This document shows positions 1 to 10,985 of a stretch of DNA of 64,000 nt, piece after piece (the first letter of the stretch is position 1; each line of letters opens with the position of its first letter). The translations under genes were made by a program, and so were the position numbers. The stretch is from Cryptomeria japonica (lineage: Eukaryota > Streptophyta > Pinopsida > Cupressales > Cupressaceae), in contig NC_081415.1 in NCBI RefSeq assembly GCF_030272615.1, positions 261,762,425 through 261,826,424 on the forward strand, given 5' to 3'. Under the pieces are notes generated by a model. That model was given only the letters and a program-made list of their open reading frames with translations, was not told the DNA's origin and ran no database searches.

Positions 1-339
1 ATAGATTTTTGTTTTTTGTATGTTTACAAGTTTTTATTTGTTCAAAATTAAGGGGTTATGCTGGCAAAATTTTGTCAATTTGCCCTCTTTGTGTGATTCA
101 AATTATTTTTTCCTATGTGTGAAGAAATGTAGAAATGAATCAAATCCCCTCTATTTGCTTAAAATTCTTTTGAATTTTTGCCCAAGATCTTTAGATTTGG
201 GTCTTTTATGCATTATTTAGTTAACGAAAAACTTTATTGAAATTCCCATTGAAGAAAAAAAATGTTGTTCATTGAAATTCCCATTGAAATTTTTATTTTA
301 AGTTAAATTTAAAAAAAAAAATAAAAAAAAATTAAAATA

Positions 340-560
340 TATTAATACCCCCCACGTGGCAGCGTATACCCCACCACATGGGATGGTAGCTTCTGCTACC
401 ATAGCGTAGCAGCATTGCTGCTTGGTAGTGGCTACTACCATACAGTAGCAGTGCTACCATTTGGTAGTGACTGCTACCGTATGGTAGCAACACTACCAAA
501 GGGTAGTGACTGCTATCATATGGTAGCAGCACTACCAAAAGGTAGCCTCTGCCATCCTTA
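340..560. repeat. GGTAG/CTACC dyad minisatellite (GC island of A1)
   Basis: About 200 bp are built from inverted and direct copies of GGTAGCAG and CTGCTACC with a rough 39-41 bp period, so many short hairpins are possible. The G-box palindrome CACGTG lies just before it (about 354). It is flanked by A-tracts upstream and a TA microsatellite plus T-tract downstream. A similar GGTAG-rich island lies in family A copy A4 near 30480-30720. Confidence 0.7.
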
Positions 561-654
561 AAATGTTTTCCCTTAACGTTGTTTTCATTGGGTCGTTGTT
601 TAAATTGGTCCATTATTTTATAACAGCGTGGTTATAAATTTATGCTTTTGTTTC

Positions 655-682
655 GGTATTTTATATATATATATATATTTTA
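655..682. repeat. (TA)n microsatellite
   Basis: A run of alternating T and A lies downstream of the A1 island. No function is evident. Confidence 0.8.
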
Positions 683-840
683 TTTGTTTATTTTTTTTAA
701 TTCAAGGCATTAGTTTTATGTGATCAATTTAATAAATTAGATTTATTCTGGAAGTATGTAATAACCCACCAAAAATTAACCCAACAAATTTGACCATTCT
801 TTTTTTTTTAAAAAAAATTTAATCATTGTGTTTGATTCAA

Positions 841-1010
841 TCGCATACTCTGGGCATCCATCCATTAGGATTAGGCATTCATCCATCCGGGATGAGCTTC
901 TAACCATACGTGTTAGGCATCTGTCCATACAAGACATAAGATTTCACCTATCCAATATGGGATAGGTATCTACCCATACGAGGTAGGCATCTATCCAATC
1001 GGGATAGGAG
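841..1010. repeat. Minisatellite of TAGGCATCTATCC-type units
   Basis: Roughly 20-bp units of the form GGGATAGGTATCTACCCATA are repeated with substitutions. The related array at 33872-34012 in the family C LTR has the opposite orientation, so the array is an ancestral feature of the B/C LTR end. Confidence 0.7.
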
Positions 1011-1526
1011 GTGCTCTGGCCAGAGACTTAGACTCATCGGGACCATTCAGATCCTGAGTCACTCACTAAGTACTACACTCTTCTAATAGAAGTGCATCGA
1101 GGTCGCCGTCCTTAGGAGTAATTAAATAACATAATACAAGCTTGAATTCCACCTCAGAATTTGGCTTAAAGCCTCAGGAAGTCAAGCGAATCCATATGGG
1201 ATTCCTTCCGAGTATGCATTGAATTACTTTTTCCTTTTTATTATACTTATCTTTCAAATTTACATTCCCAGATTAATAAATTGCATAAAAGAAGAGTATA
1301 TAAACAGATATGTGTATAAGAAAAATACTAATGTAAGAGTGAAAATAATAATTTAATCACGGGGACGAAAATACAACAGAGAATAGTTTGAAATAAACAG
1401 AGAAATAATTTGCTCCAACGATGCACAGATAACAGGTTTATGCTGAGAAATACAAAACTTTTCAAGAAGATTTAATATTCACACAAAGGGAATTATATTA
1501 TATTTTTCAACTAATATTCACAAAGA

Positions 1527-1719
1527 GAGATTTATTTCCAACATTCACAGGGAAAGAATTTATTTCCAGCATTCACAGGGAAAGAATTTATTTCTAGCAT
1601 TCACAGGGAAAGAATTATTTCCAGCATTCACAGGGAAAGAATTTATTTCTAGCATTCACAGGGAAAGAATTTATTTCCAGCATTCACAGGGAAAGAATTT
1701 ATTTCTAGCATTCACAGGG
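1527..1719. repeat. 28-bp tandem repeat, about 7 units
   Basis: Near-identical 27-28 bp units contain TTTATTTCCAGCATTCACAG with CCAGC alternating with CTAGC, repeated head to tail without spacers. It lies inside the family B solo LTR. Confidence 0.9.
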
Positions 1720-1720
1720 A

Positions 1721-2205
1721 TGAATAACATAGAGGTTTATTCATAGGGAATATATTCTTCAAATTTCAACTATTATTCACAGAGAGAATATATATCCAGA
1801 TATATATGTAAAAAAAAAAAAATAAGTAATCAAATGAGAATAAAGATTTATTTACAGGGATGAATAACACAGAGGATTATTCACAGGGAAATATATTCTT
1901 CAAATTTCAACTATTATTCACAGAGAGAATATATATCCAAATATATATGTAAAAAAAATAATTAAGTAATCAAATGAGAATAAAGATTTATTTACAGGGA
2001 TGAATAGCACAGAGGATTATTCATAGGGAAATATATTCTTCAAATTTCAACTATTATTCACAAAGAGAATATATATCCAGATATATATGTAAAAATAATA
2101 ATTAAGTAATCAAATGAGAATAAAGATTTATTTACAAGGATGAATAGCACAGAGGATTATTCATAGGGAAATATATTCTTCAAATTTCAACTAATATTCA
2201 CAGAG
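1721..2205. repeat. 140-bp tandem repeat, about 3.5 units
   Basis: Units begin TGAATARCAYAGAGG at 1721, 1861, 2001 and 2141, an exact 140-bp period; the last unit is cut short near 2205. The array follows the 28-bp array directly and shares its TTCACAGGG-like motif. It is part of the family B solo LTR. Confidence 0.9.
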
Positions 2206-3311
2206 AGATTTTCTTTTAGATTTTCGTTCGAAGAGCCAGAGAAATGAATTTGAGGGAATAAATATTAAGATTCATACCATTTAATCACACAGGGAAGATT
2301 TTTAATCTCAGAAAAAGAATTTTAAATAAGGGGAAATATGATTTTTGGATAGATCTAAAATCTTTGGAAAAGAAAAAAGCAAGATCATATGCATCTTTTC
2401 TAAATAAAATAAATAATAGAGCTGCATTTTATTCCTAAATAAGAAGAAGAGATTTATTTATTCATTCACAGAGAGAGAGATTTATTTATTTTTATATTCA
2501 ATATCATCTCTAGTTTTCAAGAGAAAATAGAAAAGCAAAAATCTGATTTTCTACCTTTTAAATAGATTAAATAAAATATGCAAGAGAAATCTGCATTTGT
2601 ATTTAAAAAGAGAAAGAATTATATCACTGCATTTCTTTAAAGAAAACAAAATAGATTTTCTTCCTATCTAGCAATTAAAAAAAATGATTCTTTCAGAAAA
2701 CTATATTCAACTAAAGAATCTAGAAACTATATATTTTATTTTGATAAATACAAATTCCTCATGTGACAAAAAGAGAGAACCTGGTTTACTGAAGCTTGAT
2801 GTTGAATCCTCTAGCTATCCTTTGATACTTCCTTGCAACTTGAGAGAGATCCTTCAAACAACCACTTAAAAATCCTGCAACAAAAAAGAGACTACCAAAG
2901 AAGATCCTACTACTAAAACTTGGGAAATTTCCTTCAAAACATAATCAACCCCCTTCTTTGAAACTTGCATACAATTTTATAAGAAAAATCCCTCCATTCC
3001 ACTATCTAGATAATTTAATTAAAAAAGAGATTCTTTTTCAATATTGGACTCATGCAAAACTTAGTGGGAGAGTTACATGCAAGGTGGTGGAGATTCCTCT
3101 AGAAGCTTCCAATTCCTCCTACAACATGTGCCATAATTGGGAGTGGAAAATAAATAAATAAAAATAATGCCTTTTGAATTATATTCTCCAAGTGTGTGTG
3201 TGTGTATTCATTTTATTCTTTTATAACATTTAATCAATCATTTAAATAGCTTAACCAAAAATATAATAGAATTATATTTAAATAAAAAAGTGATAAAGGA
3301 GGGTTGTGACA

Positions 3312-5040
3312 AAGTAGATTAAATATTTTAATTTAATTCATATGTTATATTTTTATATATATTTAATATTAATTTTTATTATTTTATTAGGATTATTGTA
3401 TTGGAATATAAAAATTGAATGACATCTATGGAAAGATGTATTAATTAATGTGGGGTGTTTTATTCATTAAAATGATTATGGTTGTTGCTTGTTCAAATTG
3501 AAAATAGGTAAATTGATTATTTATGATTATTTAGATTTCTAGTCTTATTAGTTCAATGATGACTTGAATTTCTCTTAATCATTATGGTGGTGTTTTATTA
3601 AATTTTAATCGATGAATTTGCAAGTGTATATGATGTTGTTATTTTTAAAGATTGTCTGAGTTCGGTCTTAGTGAATTTAGCATTTCTTGCAAGGGGCTTA
3701 TTTTGTTGTGAATTCTTGTCAATGGTTTAGTCATCATGTTGTAGTGTTGTCATACCCTCTTGATTAGGTGTTTTCCTTTTAACCTTGTCGGTGTATACCA
3801 TTTTGTGTTGTGTTTCCAAATGGTTAAACCGAGGTTAGTAAAAGTATATTTTTGGTCACCTGTATTTTTGTAGTGGTGTTATGGATTTCTGTTTTGCCAT
3901 TAGGTCCTCATAGAGTGACCATGTTTGTTAGTGTCCTATGGGAGAGTGGCTTTCGAGTGGGGGTCACGCCCGAAGTGGTTGGCGGGATAACCCCTCGAAA
4001 GTGAGATAATAAGTGATAACCTAATAATTGATTAGGGGGTGGGTAGTTTTTAACATTAAATAAGATATTGCACCCCTTGCATGGTTGAGTGCTCGTATAG
4101 GCTCAAGATGTACTGGGAAGGCCTGGAATGACAAATCGACCACCTTATCTTCATGAAAGGTTGGTAGGGTCCGCATGAGACTTAGATGGAACCTGGGGTT
4201 CGGGAAAGGTTACCAAGATAACCCAGGATGGTGGTCGGGACTTATGGAGGTCTACCTAGGGTAACCATCATAAGCTATGTGATGGCACTCTCTCTTTAGG
4301 GTCACTAGTGTGTTGTGATGTTGAGTTCACCTGGAGTATTGTGGAGTCACTCTTGTACTGTCATTCATGTCTTCCTTATGCTTGCTTAAGGGTCTTTTGC
4401 TATCTCCTAGCATGGTGGGGTAATTCCATTTTGGGATCACATGGTCGGGTGGTAGTGTCACTTCCCATCATGTGTTTATGTTTGTTCCTTCATGCGAGGA
4501 TTGGCTTCACAGATAAACCTGTGGTTTGTGATTTGTGTATCATCTCATGTTGGAGATTATTGTACTTTTGAGACCTATGTGGTCATTTGTATCAATGTAT
4601 TTATGTAAACTCATAATTGGCAATGATGTAAATTTTATATGTATTATTCGAAGCTATGTATTTGATGAATAATGTAATCTTAAGTTAATGAATTTTAGTA
4701 GCTCAGTTATCCTTATGCTTTGTGCAAATGTTGTCTTAAAGAAAAATTTATATTGCAATTCTTTCAATGATGAAATCTGATATGTGATTATGGTTTATTG
4801 TATTCATTAAGTAATTTATGTATAATTGGATTAATCTTTAATTTGGAATTTAATCGTTCTTATAATTCTTCATTAGTAACCCTTTAGGAATCCTTGTGTT
4901 AAGTCTTCCGCTTGCATAATTATGTGTAATGTAGTAATTAAAGCACTTAATGTGATTTATACTTTCTTTTTTTTTAGTTATTTCACCCTTACTTGTTTAG
5001 TTGTATGGTTTTCCTTTGGGGTTCCTGGCGGGGCATTACA
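3312..5040 (+). mobile_element. Family A LTR, copy A1, second part
   Basis: This resumes A1 after the family B insertion and its TSD copy (3312-3316). It holds the conserved family A block around 3930-4030, a second conserved block near 4440-4470 (CACATGGTCGGGTGGTAGTG), and the family terminus TTCCTGGCGGGGCATTACA ending at 5040. The same terminus closes the sense strand of the LARD LTRs. No PBS follows, so this is a solo or truncated LTR. Compared with the LARD copies it is visibly depleted of CpG, which suggests an older insertion. Confidence 0.75.
3950..4001 (+). promoter_or_regulatory. Conserved LTR hairpin (A1 copy)
   Basis: CTTTCGAG at 3950-3957 pairs perfectly with CTCGAAAG at 3994-4001 around a GC-rich loop that contains CGCCC. 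The block recurs in all six family A LTR copies in the window. Its role is unknown; LTR RNA structure (packaging, dimerisation, 3' end formation) is one possibility. Confidence 0.6.
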
Positions 5041-5158
5041 CTAGTGAGATGCAATAGTTGTTTCTTTTTTTGTTTTAGACTTATCATGAACTACAAACTC
5101 TTTTATGGTTATATTAAATAAGTGCATCAGGATGATGCACAATTTAAGGGGGGGAGGA
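5041..5158 (+). mobile_element. 3' end of a family C element interior, with PPT
   Basis: About 110 bp separate the end of A1 from the start of the family C LTR. They finish with the purine run AAGGGGGGGAGGA (5146-5158) directly before TGTCATGAG, the expected layout of a polypurine tract against a 3' LTR. The rest of the interior has been displaced by the A1 insertion and lies outside the window. Confidence 0.6.
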
Positions 5159-6254
5159 TGTCATGAGTCTCTTTCTCTATCTTGATAAAAACTTGCTACT
5201 ATTATAAGTATTGCTATTATATTTCATATAATTTTGTGATTATTGCTAGAAATCTTTTATTTATTATGATTGAAATCATTTTTAAAAAGGAATTAAATAG
5301 TGTGCACACACACACACACACTTGAAAGTCATAAATTTAATTTGGCAAATTCTTCTTTTATTCAAAATACCAATTGAGCACATGTCGTAGGAGGAAATAA
5401 GAAGCTTCTAGAAGTAGATTTCAAATTCCACTTTCTTGCATTATACCCCCACTTTGTCAATAATTAATTTTGCATGGATCAATTTTTGAAAAAGAATCTC
5501 TAAAATGCATGAACTCTCTTGATAATTGAAAATGGTGCATCTTTCTATATAATGTATGTTAACTTTCGAAAAGGGGGATATGGCATTTTTTATGAAAATT
5601 AGTTTCTTGAGTTCTAGTAAAACATGTTAGAAGTAGGAAGATGTATAGTAAGAGATTGTTTTATTTTTCAAGTTTTTTAGGAGATCTTACCAAGACCGAA
5701 GGATTGAAGAAGGATACTTGGGGGGATTTGGAGGTGGTTCAATATCAAGCGATTATGATCAATACAGGTTCCCTTCTTGTCTATTTCTGGTTTTGAAAAA
5801 AAAATTAAAAGAAAAGAGAAAGAATTCTACTTGCATGCATTTTTCTATAGTGGACTTGTATAGGTCTGATAGTGAAAATTTATATACTAGCAAGGGAATA
5901 AAAAATTGTTTATGGAATATATATATAATAAAAGAATGAAATTTATTATGAATATTTTTTTTTTTCTTTTCATTTCATAAAAAAATAAAAATAAAAATAA
6001 AAAATACATAAAGAAAGATTTAGATGTTTTTTTGTTTTAGAGAGAATCGTGTATTTTTTATTTTTTATTTTTTCTTTGTGCAAATAAAATAAACTCACTT
6101 TTGAATTTTTTGAATTTTCAACTCTCTCTATTTATTCATTCCTATGAGTACTTTATCTCCCAAAGACAATTTATCTCTCTATGATTTCCTTGAATATATA
6201 ATACTCTATGTAATTTTATTTCTCCAGTCAATTTATTGTCTTAGATTAATTACT

Positions 6255-6460
6255 CCTCAATATTTAATCATTTGTGAATACACTAATTAATCCTTTGTGA
6301 ATAGATATCTTTGTGTATCAATTTATTTCCTGAGATTAATTATTCCTCAATATTTAATCCCCTGTGAATAGACATCTCTATGTATTGATTTATTGCCCGA
6401 TATTAATTATTCCTCAATATTTAAACCTTTGTGAATAGATATCTTTGTGTACATCTAATA
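6255..6460. repeat. 67-90 bp tandem repeat, 3 units
   Basis: Units begin CCTCAATATTTAA at 6255, 6345 and 6412 and include TTTGTGAATAGATATCT. The first unit is about 23 bp longer than the second. The degenerate array lies inside the family C LTR. Confidence 0.7.
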
Positions 6461-6883
6461 ATTATCCCTTTAAATACTATTGTTTGTGTATATATATATA
6501 TACCTCTGAGGAAATTCATCTATGAGGGTAAACATCTCTAAATTTTATGCAACTCTGAATGATTTATTTTCTCCAAAATTTAATTACCTCTTAGAAATAA
6601 ATTTATTTCTCCCAAAATTTAATTACCTCTTAGTAATAAATTTATTTCTCATAATTTATTTTCTTTGTGTATATTACCTCTTGGATTTATTGTTTCCCAT
6701 GTTTTTATTTATCTTTGAGATTAATCTATTCCCCTATGTTTAATTATTCTTTAGAATAATACCTTCACTTATATTTGTTTAACTAGGAGAATATTTTATC
6801 CTTGTGAATTTAACTGAAGAAATTAAACTCTAGATTGTGTGTGTGTGTGCATATATATATATAATAAACAATATTACTAAATG

Positions 6884-7045
6884 CAAAAAAAAAAAAAAAA
6901 AAAAAAAAATTTGTTTCTAATTTTTTCCATGAGGAGGTTGGGCAGGGCCCATGGGCCCACTTCCCCACTCCCTCTCCTCTTATTCCCTTCTATGGTCACA
7001 TAAAACAAATCAATGTTTTTTCTTTTTTCTTTAAAAAAAATTAAA
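6884..7045. repeat. Poly(A) / GC-rich palindrome / poly(T) module
   Basis: A run of more than 20 A residues (from about 6884) is followed by a short GC-rich segment containing the palindrome GGGCCCATGGGCCC (near 6946-6959), then T-rich and A-rich tracts. It is the family C counterpart of the GC islands in family A LTRs. Confidence 0.6.
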
Positions 7046-7760
7046 ATTTCATTCAATGTAAATTTCGTTAGAATATATTTTTAATTAAATTTTTTTTGGA
7101 GTAAATTATATTTAGATTAATTTACAAATTGTAATTAGTTAATACTTTCTAATTTAGATTTTAGTTTAGTAAATCCATATTTAGATTAAGTTATAATTTA
7201 ATGTATAAATTGGATATCTAATACTTCCCAATTAAACTTTTGGTTGGTAAAATTATATTTGTTGATTAATTTAAATTAGAATTTAGATTTGTTATAATTA
7301 AGTTTTAATTTGGTAAAATAATATTTGTAGTTTAATTTAAAAATAAGTTTTAATTTGGTTAAATGAAATTTGTAGTAACTTTTAGTTGGTAAATATTATT
7401 CATAGATTAATTTAAGTTAAATATCAGTTTGGTAAATTAATATAGGTAGATTAATAACTAAACTTACAAATTGAAATTTTTGTTTAATTGAATTTTGGGT
7501 TGGCAAATTTATAGACTAATTTGTAACTAAATTTATAATTTGGGAATTGTTGGGTTATTTAGTTAGTAATTTCAATTCATTATGAATTATTAAACCTTAT
7601 AGTTATAAACATCAATTTAACTTAATCTATTTCCAAAATTGTCTAAAGTTTTAAAGAAACTTATTTCTAAATAAACATTTTAAGAGTCTCCTTATCCAAT
7701 TGTTTATTTCAAAGCAAATGATTTAATATTTTATTTAAAATCATTCTCATTTAAGATTAT

Positions 7761-7925
7761 TTGTTACTCTTTCATGTAAGTTATGCATTTAATTATTATC
7801 ATGCAAATTATACATTTATTTGTTATCATGCAAGTTACACATTTATTATTATTGTGCAAGTTACATATTTATTTCATCATGCAAGTTACATAATTGTTGT
7901 TATCATGCAAATTATATTTCAGAAG
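7761..7925. repeat. About 31-bp imperfect tandem repeat
   Basis: About five units carry ATCATGCAAGTTACACATTT with substitutions. It lies near the middle of the family C LTR. Confidence 0.65.
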
Positions 7926-9549
7926 CTAGATATAATAGTCCTTCTCAAACTGAATATTAATTCTTCTAGTAGTAATAATGATTCTTCATTTTCATAGAAT
8001 TAGTTTATTTATTTTTAACTTAAAGTCCTTGTAAATAATATTCTCAATTTTCAAGTTCCAATAGGATAATGATTATTTAAGCTTTTAATAGAATAATAGT
8101 TTCTTTCATAAGTTGTTTTAAGTTTAGTGTTACTTAAGCTTATTGAGTTACTTAGTTAGATAACTAAACAAAGAGGAGTTGGAAAAAAAAAACCTTAGTA
8201 GCGTTATGTGTAATGCCCCGCCAGGAAACCCCGAAGGGATAAGCCAAAATAACACAAGAATACAGTGCAAATTTTTTTTTTAAAGTTACAACACATAAGA
8301 TGCAACAAGATAACAAAGATTCAGATTACATAGCGGAAGACTTAACGACAATCTCCTAAAGAGTTTCCCAACGAGATTACTTAAATTTTCACAATACACT
8401 TTTCTCACACAATTAATCCAAAAGCTGAATATCTTAATAACGAGATAATTCACAATCAGGATAATTTCTTTCAAAGGATGTAAATATAAATCACAAGCAA
8501 GATTCATCATTTAAGATCCATTCATAAACTTCATTCAATCTTTTCATTTAAAATTACAAACCATACATATCACATCCTAATACACTAGTGTTTCATCAAA
8601 CAAAAGAGATCTTTCCAAGCATATTTAAATTCCTTAACAACAACTGAGTAAGATTCGTTACTCTAAGTTACATTCATTCATAATCCAATTCATAGCATTT
8701 CAAAAGATGATTTCACACATGCATTACGATAAATCGCATCTCAACCAAATATGCATTCGATCCACATGGCATTCAAGATAGAACTGAGTATAAGCATTAA
8801 CAGTTAATTCCATTTATCCACTTAACCATTCAACATAAATTAATCATACATGAAAAGCTGAATAAAGAGACATAAGAGAATGCATCACATAACACCATAC
8901 TGATCTCGGAGTTCACCCCTAAAGGGCTACATCTCCGGGTCTGCGCAACTGCAAGACCCCCCTCGGATAAATAATAAGGTTAAGAGTACAAGAGGTTACA
9001 CTATACAATCCAGCCATCAAGGCGATACATAAGCAATATACAACGACCACAACTGTCAATAATACATAAACGATCCTTACAAGGAACAGGATCCAGCTGA
9101 ACATAATCAAAGCTAATAACATAAGAGTCCATGAGAGCATCCATAAAACTGAACCATCACCCCCCAAGGGTCTAACATGAAACCGACACTCACAAGGGCA
9201 GAGACCAAAAGGACGACTCTCAAAGGTACTCAAAGCAGGACAAAACGACAACACACTAGCGAACATAGGGACAAGTGTCATCACATGACCTGGTATGGAT
9301 ACCATGGCAAGTCTTCATAGGTCCCGGCCCATACACTGGTAACCCTGGCAACTTAATCCGAACTTCCGGCCCATCCAAGCCTCATGTGGACCCACACATC
9401 CTCTCGTGAAGACAAGGAAGGTAGTTTGCCATTTCAGGCCTTCTCACAGCATGCCGAATCTATGATAGCATTCGTCTCATGTGTGAGGCACAATTATCTT
9501 AATTAAAGATTATATTCTAATCTACTTAGGTTATCACTTATTAGACTCA

Positions 9550-9600
9550 CTTTCGACGGGTTATCCAGCAGCCACTTTGGGCGCGGCCCCCAATCGAAAG
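9550..9600 (-). promoter_or_regulatory. Conserved LTR hairpin (LARD 3' LTR copy)
   Basis: CTTTCGA at 9550-9556 pairs with TCGAAAG at 9594-9600 around a loop containing GGGCGCGGCCCC. It is the equivalent of the hairpins at 3950, 29714, 35014 and 60611. Confidence 0.6.
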
Positions 9601-10726
9601 CCACTTTCCCATACGACACTAGGCTAACTCAGACGAACTCAAACCACAGAATACACATGGTAAGACGAACGGAGTTCAAGAAGGAGAACAATCATCTGGT
9701 CAAACACGACCCAACGGTAATCACTTACTGACGGTACTCTAACTAGAGACCTGACAACTAAGGTCAACCACGAATCATTATTCGACTCACACAACGAGGA
9801 TATGACCAACTATGACAACATCACATTTCAACAATCAACTCGGAATTTCGAGGACTGATACAGGAACACCAAATCATCCATACGACAGGGTCCTACTTAC
9901 AAAGCAAAGCATGCCATTTCATAATTAAAGCGAATACAGTAATTAAACTCGCAATGCAATAATCAGAAAAGACATTATTCCCTCAAGTTGATTTAAACAT
10001 TAAAAACGATCAAGTTTTCTACATGATCTAAAAACATATTACAGTTATCTACCTTGTCAAGGGATAAGTCGTTCCTGGTTTTTTAACTCCTAAGGTTCAA
10101 AGCATCGAACAGGCCGTTTAAGCCATAATGAGTTTTAACCAAATCATATTATTAAAATTCAGACAACCGTTTAAACGATTAAAATAAGATATTTAATCTC
10201 CATCCCAAAACGTCATTACATACTGGTTCAAAATCAATCTCTACAGATTCATAATTTCAATTCCAGTTACGTAATACGGGTTACGGAAATAAAGATAAAA
10301 GAAATTCAGTTGTAGATACTCATTTCCAATGCACATGAGATAAACTTATTAATCTAAGATTGGACCCAAGCATAGCCAAATAACATTTGATGATGAAATT
10401 ATCAATATTAGAACTCAATTAGACGAGGTGCACAAATCATGAAATGAACTTGAATGACTAATTCACCTATAACTTCCATTATATACTCAATCAAAATCAA
10501 GTTATCATTTATCGTGATATGCCCTCCCATCATAATTAAGCGTCTAATTAAACTAAACATTTAAACACAACTCTCTCTAAAATGAAATAAAAATCATTTT
10601 TATAACTAATTTAAAACATCAAAACGCATTTAAAATAGCGTTTAAATACAACTACGTTTTTTTGTTTTTGTTTTAAAAACTATGATTAAAAAAAAAAAAC
10701 AAAAAAAAAAAAGAAATTCTTTTAAC

Positions 10727-10985
10727 CCTTAGCGGCGAGGGCGGGCTATGCCCTAACCCTAGCCGCAGGCATTGCCAGGCAGCGGCGCCGCTGCGGTGCC
10801 CGCAGGCCCGCGGCGCCCTGCGGCCACCGCGGCCCTGCGGCCACCGCAGTGAGCCGCGGCCGGAGGCCCTAACACCAACAGCAGGCGGGGGGGGAAAGCA
10901 CGAGACTAAGGGAAGGAGAAGGGCGAGCGGGAGAGAGGGGAGGGGGCGGGCGGAGCTCCGCTCACCGCCTCCAAACCCCAAACGC
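10727..10985 (-). repeat. CpG-rich GC island in LARD 3' LTR
   Basis: A 260-bp island of extreme GC and CpG content sits inside an otherwise AT-rich LTR. It contains direct copies of CTGCGGCCACCGC and the dyad AGCGGCGCCGCT. Homopolymeric A-rich tracts lie at 10685-10712. The 102-codon minus-strand frame across it is an Arg/Pro/Gly-rich composition artefact. An LTR CpG island could act as a promoter or mark a sequence captured from elsewhere; both are inference. Confidence 0.75.

Larger units (their letters stand above)
1..756 (+). mobile_element. Family A LTR, copy A1, first part (cut by window edge)
   Basis: This is the upstream half of a family A LTR whose downstream half resumes at 3317 and ends GGGGCATTACA at 5040. 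The assignment rests on the downstream half, which shares blocks with the LTRs at 8209-12429. A GC-rich dyad minisatellite lies at the place where the other family A LTRs carry a GC island. The LTR start lies outside the window, so neither full length nor upstream TSD can be seen. No protein is encoded: the small frames here come from the minisatellite or are fortuitous. Confidence 0.65.
757..3311 (-). mobile_element. Family B solo LTR, 2,555 bp, TSD AAGTA
   Basis: The plus strand reads TGTAATAACCC at the left end and GGGTTGTGACA at the right end, so the sense strand starts TGTCACAACCC and ends GGGTTATTACA on the minus strand. The 5-bp sequence AAGTA occurs immediately before (752-756) and after (3312-3316), a clean TSD. 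No PBS, PPT, internal domain or second LTR is attached, so this is a solo LTR left by recombination. Its ends and several inner blocks match the family C LTR at 5159-8208 and 33106-34114. It sits inside family A copy A1 and so is younger than A1. Confidence 0.88.
5159..8208 (+). mobile_element. Family C 3' LTR, first part
   Basis: The LTR starts TGTCATGAG right after a PPT. It shares with the sense strand of family B a CA microsatellite, an AGGAGGAAATAAGAAGCTTC-type block near 5390, and the LTR ends. It is interrupted at 8208/8209 by the non-coding 12.15 kb element (TSD TTATG) and resumes at 20367 and again at 33106. Added together, the three pieces give about 4.2 kb. There is no convincing protein-coding capacity; the stretch is AT-rich with several local tandem repeats. 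Confidence 0.7.

Noticed and set aside
332-613. 93-codon minus-strand protein with a repeated LLPYGSSHY motif
   Set aside because: The amino-acid repeat is the 39-bp DNA minisatellite read in one frame; there is no other support.
1527-1719. CRISPR-like array of 28-bp repeats
   Set aside because: Units are directly adjacent with no spacers, and the array lies inside a plant LTR.
5041-5045. CTAGT after A1 as the same TSD as that of A4
   Set aside because: A1 and A4 are separate insertions in opposite orientation at different places in the family C element, and the left flank of A1 is outside the window. The match is probably chance.
8919-9305. 128-codon minus-strand frame as an accessory gene of the LARD element (also 16851-17237)
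   Set aside because: It overlaps the conserved non-coding block, shows no domain, and the equivalent stretch in A1, A4 and A6 is not open in that frame.
10673-10981. 102-codon Arg/Pro/Gly-rich protein (also 18605-18913)
   Set aside because: The composition simply reflects the GC island, and the end is read from a poly(A)/poly(T) tract as a Phe run.
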